A program made the translations under genes and the position numbers. 14,976 nt of DNA from Clostridia bacterium. GTDB lineage: Bacteria > Bacillota > Clostridia > Christensenellales > CAG-314. The stretch spans positions 1 to 14,976 of the forward strand of contig JAFQWS010000121.1 in NCBI GenBank assembly GCA_017407305.1, given 5' to 3'. The notes under the pieces are model-generated. The model saw only the letters and a list, made by a program, of their open reading frames with translations. It made no database searches and was not told the origin of the DNA. Numbering within the stretch: position 1 is the stretch's first letter; the number at the start of each line of letters is the position of its first letter. Positions 1 to 5,285 of this stretch are shown here, in pieces.

Positions 1-1
1 C

Positions 2-31
2 GTCCGCGAATTGGGAACGACAGTTTTTTAA
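2..31 (+). CDS. C-terminal end of an unidentified gene (partial)
   Basis: One plus-strand frame is open from the window edge to a TAA at 29-31 and would encode a tail ending RELGTTVF. A strong intrinsic terminator starts about 20 nt later, which fits the end of a transcribed gene. The other two plus frames also stop nearby, at 45 and 62, and the last of these lies inside the terminator stem, so this frame is the most natural choice. Nine residues are too few to identify the protein. Confidence 0.25.
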   Translation, partial: VRELGTTVF

Positions 32-50
32 GGCAAAAAAATTAACAAAA

Positions 51-84
51 AAAAGTCCGTGAAAACTTTCACGGACTTTTTTTT
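51..84 (+). terminator. Intrinsic terminator of the left-edge gene
   Basis: The arms GTCCGTGAA (55-63) and TTCACGGAC (68-76) form a perfect 9-bp stem with a short loop. Eight T follow (77-84), and an A-run precedes the stem (47-54). This is a textbook rho-independent terminator for the plus strand, and the A-run could let it work in both directions. Confidence 0.88.
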
Positions 85-110
85 ATTTGATTGATAGTTG
101 CGACAGTTAA

Positions 111-144
111 AAAAGGCGAAAAGTTTCATTTTTCAATGCCTTTT
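111..144. other. Bulged hairpin between two terminators
   Basis: AAAAGGC (111-117) pairs with GCCTTTT (138-144). Directly inside, GAAAA (118-122) pairs with TTTTC (130-134), with only an AAT bulge at 135-137. The roughly 12-bp helix lies between terminators at 51-84 and 167-198. I see no promoter and no convincing gene in 85-166. It could be part of a small RNA or a relic of a longer 3' untranslated region. Confidence 0.35.
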
Positions 145-166
145 CAAACATTTTGATTTTTTGCAT

Positions 167-198
167 AAAAAAAGACGAACCTTACGTTCGTCTTTTTT
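167..198 (+). terminator. Second intrinsic terminator (probably bidirectional)
   Basis: The arms GACGAAC (174-180) and GTTCGTC (186-192) enclose the loop CTTAC. Seven A precede the stem (167-173) and six T follow it (193-198), so it can terminate on either strand. No gene is visible between it and the terminator at 51-84. It may back up that terminator or end a small transcript. Confidence 0.8.
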
Positions 199-241
199 AT
201 GGTGGAGCTTGCTTAACGATATTCCAACCGTTATAACTAAT

Positions 242-388
242 CACGCCCGTGGCGTGTATATCATCAAAACGGAGTTTTGTATATCACCAACACAACGTGT
301 TGCATATCATCAAGTCGCAGATGAATGCACGCTAAAGCGTGATGAGATACAGACCAAAGTCTGATGATATACCAAGTCTGCGACTTGG
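242..388. repeat. Array of short palindromes with conserved 8-nt linkers
   Basis: Six small perfect palindromes occur at fixed spacing. Left half: CACGCC/GGCGTG (242-256), CAAAAC/GTTTTG (265-279) and CAACAC/GTGTTG (288-302), each with a 3-nt loop and followed by TATATCAT, TATATCAC or CATATCAT; the period is exactly 23 nt. Right half: CACGC/GCGTG (328-341), CAGAC/GTCTG (350-363) and CCAAGTC/GACTTGG (372-388), separated by ATGAGATA and ATGATATA, the reverse complement of the left linker; the period is 22 nt. A seventh, broken unit starts at 311 and matches the last unit in inverted orientation. Stem sequences differ completely between units while pairing is kept. The array contains no plausible gene and lies between terminators of converging transcripts. 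I cannot name the family from the sequence alone. Confidence 0.85.
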
Positions 389-393
389 ATAAG

Positions 394-426
394 AAAAAAC
401 CTCATCCTGTTTGGATGAGGTTTTTT
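394..426 (-). terminator. Terminator of tRNA-Val (bidirectional)
   Basis: CCTCATCC (400-407) and GGATGAGG (413-420) form a perfect 8-bp stem with a 5-nt loop. Six A on the left (394-399) give the U-tract for minus-strand transcripts, and six T on the right (421-426) give one for plus-strand transcripts. It begins immediately after the 3' end of the tRNA gene, so its main job is to end the tRNA transcript. Confidence 0.9.
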
Positions 427-427
427 C

Positions 428-503
428 TGGTGGACAATAACGGACTCGAACCGCTGACCCTCTCCACGTCAAGAAGACGCTCTACCAACTGAGCTAATTG
501 TCC
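428..503 (-). tRNA. tRNA-Val, anticodon GAC
   Basis: Read on the minus strand, this 76-nt sequence folds into a full cloverleaf. The acceptor GGACAAT pairs with ATTGTCC, followed by discriminator A and an encoded CCA (428-430). The D-stem is GCTC/GAGC with an 8-nt loop. The anticodon stem TCTTC/GGAGA encloses the loop TTGACGT, which places anticodon GAC at 468-470. The variable loop is GGGTC, and the T-arm is AGCGG-TTCGAGT-CCGTT. Anticodon GAC reads GUC and GUU valine codons. The gene has its own promoter and terminator and is a single-tRNA unit. Confidence 0.95.
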
Positions 504-546
504 ACAAAAAGTTTGTCGGAAAGGGTTTGCTTAATTCAGCTTAAGT

Positions 547-575
547 ATTCTACAATATATTTCAAAAAAAAGCAA
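547..575 (-). promoter_or_regulatory. Promoter of tRNA-Val
   Basis: On the minus strand TTGCTT (575-570) and TAGAAT (552-547) are separated by exactly 17 nt containing a T-run. Transcription should start near 540, giving a 5' precursor of about 37 nt before the mature tRNA end at 503. Confidence 0.7.
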
Positions 576-630
576 CCATTGTAAAGACATTTTCCAACGA
601 ATTTTCAAATATTTTTAGTCTTGCCGATTG

Positions 631-659
631 TTGCTTGCCGTCTTTTTATATGATATAAT
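631..659 (+). promoter_or_regulatory. Promoter of the rRNA methyltransferase gene (leaderless mRNA predicted)
   Basis: TTGCTT (631-636) and the consensus TATAAT (654-659) are 17 nt apart, and TGA just before the -10 box gives an extended -10 element. The predicted start of transcription, about 7 nt after the -10 box, falls on the ATG at 666. No Shine-Dalgarno-like sequence precedes that ATG. Confidence 0.75.
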
Positions 660-665
660 CAACTT

Positions 666-1799
666 ATGGAAAAATTCAATTTACAAATTCCCGCATCAAG
701 TGGTGTGGAAGCAAGTGTCAAAAGAGAATTGGAAAAACTTGGCTTTGGCAAAACAAGTGCCGTCAACGGACGAATTTTGTTGCAAGGCGACGTAAACGAC
801 GTTGCAAAACTCAACGTCAACCTTAGATGTGGCGAAAGAGTTTTGTGGGTGCTAGACACCTTTTCTGCCACCGATTTTGACCAACTTTACGACAATATCT
901 ATCGTTTCAATTGGCAAGACTATCTGCCTAAAGATGCCAAAATTTTGTTGTACGCCAAAAGTGTCAAAAGCAAATTGGGAGCAATCAAACCCATTTGTGC
1001 CGTCAGCAAAAAGGCAATCGTTGACAAACTGAAAGGCCACTACAAGTGCGACTTGTTTGAAGAAGGCGCACGTTTTATGATAGAGGTGGACATTTTTGAA
1101 GACGTTGCAACGGTTACTTTGGATACAAGTGGTGATGGTTTGCACAAACGTGGCTATCGCAGTTTGGCATATACGGCCCCTTTGAAGGAAACGTTGGCAG
1201 CATCCTTGATTGATATGTCCTATTTCCACCCCGAAAAGCCCTTTGCAGACTTGTTTTGTGGCAGTGGAACTTTGCCCATTGAAGCAGCAATGATTGCCCT
1301 AAATATCGCACCGGGGCTTACAAGAACGTTTGACTGCACAAAATGGGGCGAAAGTTTTTCAAAAGCGGTGGACTTGGCAAAGGAAGAAGCAAAGGCCAGC
1401 GAAAGGTTGGACAGAGTTATCAACGTCAAAGGTTTTGACGTCAACGAAAGGGCAATTTCCATTGCGCGTTACCACGCAAGACGTGCAGGTGTAGAAGACA
1501 AAATTCACTTGCAAACGGCAGATATGCGCACCTTTTCCACCAAGACAAGGTTTGGTGTCCTCATTTCCAACTTGCCCTATGGAATACGCATTGGCAAAGA
1601 GCAAGACCTCAATCTTTTGTACAAAGATTTTGGCAACGTCGTCAAAAATTTGCCCGATTGGAACTGTTACGTTTTGACACCGGACAAAAATTTTGAAAGA
1701 TATTTTGGTCAAAGAGCATCCAAGCATAGAAAGTTGTACAACGCAAACATTGAATGTTGCTATTACTCTTTCCCTTCCAAAACAAAGCCTACAAAATAG
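666..1799 (+). CDS. rlmL: THUMP-domain class I SAM-dependent 23S rRNA guanine-N2 methyltransferase (RlmL/YpsC family)
   Basis: The 377-residue protein matches the single-domain RlmL/YpsC family (COG0116), expected to methylate guanine N2 in 23S rRNA during ribosome assembly. The start MEKFNLQIPASSGVEASVKREL resembles family N-termini. A THUMP RNA-binding region follows at roughly residues 45-155. The C-terminal Rossmann methyltransferase domain has the SAM-binding motif DLFCGSGTLPIEAA from D195 and the catalytic-type motif NLPYG at 302-306, a variant of the usual NPPYG. Length is typical for the Gram-positive, non-fused form. It is a single gene with its own promoter, divergent from tRNA-Val. 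No ribosome-binding site is visible, and the next start candidate (GTG at 703) would remove conserved residues and also lacks one. The family is secure; the exact target base is inferred from homologues. Confidence 0.9.
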   Translation: MEKFNLQIPASSGVEASVKRELEKLGFGKTSAVNGRILLQGDVNDVAKLNVNLRCGERVLWVLDTFSATDFDQLYDNIYRFNWQDYLPKDAKILLYAKSVKSKLGAIKPICAVSKKAIVDKLKGHYKCDLFEEGARFMIEVDIFEDVATVTLDTSGDGLHKRGYRSLAYTAPLKETLAASLIDMSYFHPEKPFADLFCGSGTLPIEAAMIALNIAPGLTRTFDCTKWGESFSKAVDLAKEEAKASERLDRVINVKGFDVNERAISIARYHARRAGVEDKIHLQTADMRTFSTKTRFGVLISNLPYGIRIGKEQDLNLLYKDFGNVVKNLPDWNCYVLTPDKNFERYFGQRASKHRKLYNANIECCYYSFPSKTKPTK

Positions 1800-1851
1800 A
1801 CTTTTTTTTGCTTTTTGACGGCAAAAAAACAAGGGAAAATTCAAAAAAATC

Positions 1852-1896
1852 AAAAAGGGAAAATTTGCAAAAAACAATGCAAAATGCCCTTTTTTT
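1852..1896 (+). terminator. Possible terminator after the methyltransferase gene
   Basis: AAAAAGGG (1852-1859) can pair with CCCTTTTT (1887-1894), and inside it TTTGCA (1864-1869) pairs with TGCAAA (1878-1883). An AAAA/ATG internal loop separates the two helices. A run of seven T follows the CCC. The internal loop makes this weaker than the other terminators here. The rest of 1800-1929 is A/T-rich and shows no gene. Confidence 0.4.
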
Positions 1897-1929
1897 ATGG
1901 AATTTTGGGCAAAAAACACCTAAAATTCG

Positions 1930-1958
1930 TTGACATAAACAAGGTAATTTTGTATAAT
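1930..1958 (+). promoter_or_regulatory. Strong promoter of rplM-rpsI
   Basis: The perfect consensus hexamers TTGACA (1930-1935) and TATAAT (1953-1958) are separated by 17 nt. Transcription should begin near 1965, giving a leader of about 120 nt before rplM. A promoter this strong suits ribosomal protein genes. Confidence 0.92.
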
Positions 1959-1969
1959 ATTCAAGCTGT

Positions 1970-2038
1970 GAGCAATTCGGGGCAGTATTTTAAGCTCTGC
2001 TACCCCTAAATCGCATTTACCACTGGCGATAATTGTTC
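1970..2038 (+). promoter_or_regulatory. Structured rplM leader (L13-leader-like autoregulatory RNA)
   Basis: The leader can fold into a three-way junction. Closing helix GAGCAATT (1970-1977) pairs with AATTGTTC (2031-2038). A second helix pairs GGG-GCAG (1979-1985) with CTGC-(TA)-CCC (1997-2005). A third pairs ATCGC (2010-2014) with GCGAT (2026-2030) and abuts the closing helix, allowing coaxial stacking. Its place between a strong promoter and rplM matches the known L13 leader of Firmicutes, which is thought to let excess ribosomal protein L13 shut down its own operon. The base pairs are visible; the family and mechanism are inferred from position and shape. Confidence 0.7.
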
Positions 2039-2084
2039 AACCGTGAACAGCAACAAATCTTAAATTCAAGGAGAACATTTAACA

Positions 2085-2519
2085 ATGAAAACTTTTATGG
2101 CTAAAAAAGAAGCCGTTGAAAGAAAATGGTACGTTGTTGACGCAACGGGTATGCCTTTGGGAAGATTGTCCTCTCAAGTAGCATCCATCTTGCGTGGCAA
2201 AAACAAACCCACGTTTACACCTCACGTTGACACAGGCGATGCAGTCATCATCATCAACTGCGACAAAGTGGTGCTCACAGGCAAAAAAGCAGAACAAAAA
2301 ATTTACTATCGTCACAGCGGTTTCGCAGGCGGACTTAAACAAGTTAAATACGGCAAATTGCTTGCAGAAAGAAGCGACTTTTTGGTATATCATGCAGTAA
2401 AAGGCATGTTGCCCAAAACAAGCCTTGGCAGACAAATGCTCAAAAAACTTCGTGTTTACAAAGGTGGCGAGCACAATCAACAAGCTCAACAACCCGAAGT
2501 ACTTGTGTTGGAGGACTAA
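2085..2519 (+). CDS. rplM: 50S ribosomal protein L13 (uL13)
   Basis: The 144-residue product is full-length uL13, an early-assembling protein of the large ribosomal subunit. Recognisable family segments are the start MKTFMAK, VERKWYVVDATGMPLGRL, ASILRGKNKPTFTPHVDTGD, VVLTGKKAEQK and the KGMLPKTSLG region near residue 107. I chose the first ATG because AAGGAG (2068-2073) lies 11 nt upstream and the family usually starts this way; the ATG at 2097 is too far from it. The gene is followed after 3 nt by rpsI, the usual rplM-rpsI pair. Expression is probably controlled by the structured leader upstream. Confidence 0.97.
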   Translation: MKTFMAKKEAVERKWYVVDATGMPLGRLSSQVASILRGKNKPTFTPHVDTGDAVIIINCDKVVLTGKKAEQKIYYRHSGFAGGLKQVKYGKLLAERSDFLVYHAVKGMLPKTSLGRQMLKKLRVYKGGEHNQQAQQPEVLVLED

Positions 2520-2522
2520 TCA

Positions 2523-2927
2523 ATGGCAAAGATCGTTAAAAAAGTGCAATTTTGGGGCACAGGTAGAAGAAAGAAATCCATTGCTCGCGTAAGAATTATT
2601 CCCGCAGGCAACGGCACAATCACCATCAACAAAAGAGATATTGCAGATTATTTCCCTTTGGACACGTTGAAGTACATCGTACGTCAACCTTTGACAGCAA
2701 TCAACGCAGAAACAAAGTATGACGTCATCGTCAACGTATGTGGCGGTGGTTACACAGGTCAAGCAGGCGCAATTCGCCACGGCATTGCAAGAGCATTGTG
2801 CGTAGCAGGCGAAGATCGCTCCACGTTGAAGAAAGCAGGTTTCTTGACAAGAGATCCTCGTATGAAAGAAAGAAAGAAATACGGTCTCAAAAAAGCAAGA
2901 AAAGCACCTCAATTCTCCAAGAGATAA
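2523..2927 (+). CDS. rpsI: 30S ribosomal protein S9 (uS9)
   Basis: The 134-residue protein is uS9, whose C-terminal tail reaches the peptidyl-tRNA site of the small subunit. Family hallmarks are WGTGRRKKSIARVRI near the N-terminus, GGGYTGQAGAIRHGIARAL in the middle, and the tail LTRDPRMKERKKYGLKKARKAPQFSKR split here as LTRDPRMKERKKYG and KKARKAPQFSKR. The terminal SKR is intact. Its ribosome-binding site GGAGG lies inside the last codons of rplM, so the two genes are probably translationally coupled. A strong terminator follows 20 nt after the stop, ending the two-gene operon. Confidence 0.97.
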   Translation: MAKIVKKVQFWGTGRRKKSIARVRIIPAGNGTITINKRDIADYFPLDTLKYIVRQPLTAINAETKYDVIVNVCGGGYTGQAGAIRHGIARALCVAGEDRSTLKKAGFLTRDPRMKERKKYGLKKARKAPQFSKR

Positions 2928-2947
2928 TTTCATACAATTTTCAAACG

Positions 2948-2979
2948 AAAAGCAAGTGCATTTTGCACTTGCTTTTTTT
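2948..2979 (+). terminator. Terminator of rplM-rpsI (copy 1 of an identical pair)
   Basis: AAAAGCAAGTGCA (2948-2960) pairs with TGCACTTGCTTTT (2964-2976) around a TTT loop, and the T-run continues to 2979. The 34 bases 2948-2981 are identical to 5168-5201, the terminator on the far side of the next gene. The other terminators in this window have unrelated stems. Confidence 0.92.
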
Positions 2980-3011
2980 GTGTATAATTTTCAACAAGTT
3001 CAATATGTGTA

Positions 3012-3040
3012 TTGCAAAAACACCAAGTTTGTGTTAAAAT
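3012..3040 (+). promoter_or_regulatory. Promoter of the LRR lipoprotein gene
   Basis: TTGCAA (3012-3017) and TAAAAT (3035-3040) are 17 nt apart, with TGT just before the -10 box forming an extended -10. Transcription should begin near 3047, giving a leader of about 68 nt. Confidence 0.7.
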
Positions 3041-3114
3041 GACACGTAAATTAAAATGAAGTTATTTCACAGTAAACGTTGAAGGTGTTTTGCACCAATA
3101 CAACAGAGGTGTAT

Positions 3115-5157
3115 ATGAAAAAGTATTTCCCTACGATATTATTGCTGTTATTGATGGCGACTTTTCTAGTCTGTCTTTCAGCGTGTGTGGTGCACGTCCA
3201 CATATATGTTGAAGAAGAGATAATCGAGCCCACCTGTTTGGAAAAAGGTCATTATTCTCGCACTTGTTATTGTGGCGTTCGTTACGAGGGAGAAATTCCA
3301 GCAAAGGGTCACACGCTGGTGGTGGACCAAGCAGTTCCAGCCACTTGTACTCAAATGGGGTTGACGGAAGGTTCTCATTGTTCCGACTGCAAAACTGTTT
3401 TCACAAGCCAGCGTACCATCCAATCGTTGCCACACAATTTCAACCAAAACGGCCGTTGTTCCGTGTGTCAATCGCCTTACTATTCGCAAGGATTGACCTA
3501 CGAGAAGGCATCGGATGGCAGTTTAAAGATTTCCAGTTTTGGAAGTGCAACAGATACTCATTTGATTATTCCATCAGTTCACTGCAACGCGAACGTGAAA
3601 ACTATTGGCGCAAGAGCATTTGCCAATTGCACCAATTTGATAAGTGTGTTTATTCCTGCAAGTGTAAAAATTATCAAAGACGATGCCTTTGTTGGTTGCA
3701 CCAGTTTGATGACAATTACAGTTGACGAGAACAACGAAAATTACAAATCGATAGATGGCAATTTATACAACAAAAGAGGGGAAAAGTTGATTCGCTACGC
3801 AATGGGAAAGAGTGACACCTCTTTTGTCATACCTTCCGATGTCAACGTAATTGGCATGTATGCTTTTAGCGATAGTGTCAACTTGACGGATATAGTTATC
3901 GGCAACAACGTCACGTCCATTGCAGAAATGGCATTTGCACATTGTCGTGGCTTGACGTCCATTGAAATTCCTTCAAGCGTTAACTGCATTGGAAAGTCTG
4001 CTTTCTTTGATTGTGGCAATTTGACACAAATGACGTTGCCTTTTGTTGGTGAGAACAAAGAAGGAACTTCAGTGGGAGCAAACACCTTCTTTGGCTATAT
4101 CTTTGGTTCAGAAAGTTACGAAGGTGCTAAAAGAATCGAACAAGATTCTTATTCTTCAGCAAGTGCTCGATACTTTATCCCTATCAATTTGACGTCGGTT
4201 ACCATTGTTGGTGGAGATATTCTTGACGGTGCCTTTTCCAATTGTGTCACTTTGGAAAATATAACCTTGGGTGATGATGTCGCAAGAGTTGGCGACTATG
4301 CATTTTTTGGTTGCTCTGACCTTTCCCAGGTGACTTTGGGCAAAGGCATCACAGTTATTGGTGAAAACGTCTTTGACAATTGCACAAATTTGTCAAACAT
4401 TATCGTGGAACAAAACAACACTTCGTATAGATCTATTGACGGCAATTTGTACAGCAGGAAAACACGTTTGACTCTTTTACAATACGCCATTGGAAAAACT
4501 GAAACGACCTTTACCCTTTCAGATGAAGTTTGGGGTATTGATAGTTTTGCTTTTTCTGGAGTTGTCAATTTGCAAAGCGTAACAATGGGAAGTGGTTTGG
4601 AAGATATTGCTCCTTATGCTTTTAAAAATTGCACAAATTTGAAAAGCGTAACAATTGGCGAGAACACTCTTTTTGTTGGCAACAACGCCTTTTTTGGGTG
4701 TTTTGGTTTAACAAGTATTGTTATTCCCGACAACGTTATCGTCATAGGAGATTCGGCATTTTATGGTTGCGCTGGTATAACCAATCTTGCGCTTGGAAAC
4801 AGCGTCGAAACCATTGGTTCTTCGGCCTTTTCCGGTTGTGTCAATTTAACCAACGTTACGATTCCGGAAAGCACCACGACCATCGGCGACAATGCTTTTT
4901 CCTATTGTGTCAATCTAACAAGTGTAACAATATCCAGTGGTGTAACTAGAATTGGCTCTTATGCCTTTGAACGTTGCTACAACTTGACGTCAATATATTA
5001 CACGTCAACAGCAGAAAATTGGCAAAACGTTTCCGTTTATCCATACAATTCTTACTTGAACCAAGCAACAATTTACTATTACAGCCAAACCGAGCCTACT
5101 GAAAGTGGCAACTATTGGCACTATGGCGAAAACAACCAAGTGGAAATTTGGAACTAA
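3115..5157 (+). CDS. BspA-type leucine-rich-repeat surface lipoprotein
   Basis: The 680-residue protein has a lipoprotein signal peptide: KK, a hydrophobic stretch (residues 5-20) and lipobox LSAC with C24 as the predicted lipidated cysteine. Residues 38-120 are Cys-rich, with two related units (TCLEKGHYSRTCYCG and TCTQMGLTEGSHCSDC) plus CSVC. About 16 BspA-type repeats (LRR_5) follow from 160 to 625, with the pattern IGxxAFxxCxNLTSVTIP. The end resembles the C-terminal segment of related proteins (ATIYYYSQTEPTESGNYWHY, 651-670). No sortase motif is seen. The ATG at 3115 is preferred over a TTG at 3079 because AGAGGTG sits just before it and it begins the signal peptide. Such proteins act outside the cell, often in adhesion or binding; the ligand here is unknown. 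It is a single gene with its own promoter, between identical terminators. Confidence 0.9.
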   Translation: MKKYFPTILLLLLMATFLVCLSACVVHVHIYVEEEIIEPTCLEKGHYSRTCYCGVRYEGEIPAKGHTLVVDQAVPATCTQMGLTEGSHCSDCKTVFTSQRTIQSLPHNFNQNGRCSVCQSPYYSQGLTYEKASDGSLKISSFGSATDTHLIIPSVHCNANVKTIGARAFANCTNLISVFIPASVKIIKDDAFVGCTSLMTITVDENNENYKSIDGNLYNKRGEKLIRYAMGKSDTSFVIPSDVNVIGMYAFSDSVNLTDIVIGNNVTSIAEMAFAHCRGLTSIEIPSSVNCIGKSAFFDCGNLTQMTLPFVGENKEGTSVGANTFFGYIFGSESYEGAKRIEQDSYSSASARYFIPINLTSVTIVGGDILDGAFSNCVTLENITLGDDVARVGDYAFFGCSDLSQVTLGKGITVIGENVFDNCTNLSNIIVEQNNTSYRSIDGNLYSRKTRLTLLQYAIGKTETTFTLSDEVWGIDSFAFSGVVNLQSVTMGSGLEDIAPYAFKNCTNLKSVTIGENTLFVGNNAFFGCFGLTSIVIPDNVIVIGDSAFYGCAGITNLALGNSVETIGSSAFSGCVNLTNVTIPESTTTIGDNAFSYCVNLTSVTISSGVTRIGSYAFERCYNLTSIYYTSTAENWQNVSVYPYNSYLNQATIYYYSQTEPTESGNYWHYGENNQVEIWN

Positions 5158-5167
5158 CTCTCAATAA

Positions 5168-5199
5168 AAAAGCAAGTGCATTTTGCACTTGCTTTTTTT
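5168..5199 (+). terminator. Terminator of the LRR lipoprotein gene (copy 2 of an identical pair)
   Basis: It has the same arms as the rpsI terminator: AAAAGCAAGTGCA (5168-5180), a TTT loop, and TGCACTTGCTTTT (5184-5196), with the T-run continuing to 5199. It starts 10 nt after the lipoprotein stop codon. Confidence 0.92.
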
Positions 5200-5238
5200 G
5201 TTGCAAGAAAAAAATATTGAAAAGTTTGCTTTTCTCTA

Positions 5239-5267
5239 TTGTCATAAAAGTCAATGTTGGGTATAAT
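5239..5267 (+). promoter_or_regulatory. Promoter of the trxB-thyA-folA-nitroreductase operon
   Basis: TTGTCA (5239-5244) and the consensus TATAAT (5262-5267) are 17 nt apart. The predicted transcription start near 5274 lies within AAAGGAG (5273-5279), so the leader would be only about 12 nt and just long enough to include most of the ribosome-binding site. Confidence 0.75.
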
Positions 5268-5285
5268 TGACAAAAGGAGTTTATT

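Noticed and set aside
98..364. 88-residue reading frame on the plus strand
   Set aside because: It runs through a hairpin, a terminator and half of the palindrome array, has no ribosome-binding site and resembles nothing known.
242..388. Possible CRISPR array
   Set aside because: The conserved element is only 8 nt, the variable parts are palindromes of 14-17 nt, orientation inverts midway, and no cas genes are present.
468..470. Reading the tRNA as Asp (GTC)
   Set aside because: GTC is the plus-strand reading; on the tRNA strand the loop is TTGACGT with anticodon GAC after the invariant T33, which is valine.
1815..2009. 64-residue Lys-rich reading frame before rplM
   Set aside because: It overlaps a candidate terminator, the rplM promoter and the structured leader; its composition follows the A/T-rich DNA.
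3079..3114. Upstream TTG start extending the lipoprotein by 12 residues
   Set aside because: It would place non-signal residues before the signal peptide and lacks a well-spaced ribosome-binding site, while ATG 3115 has both.
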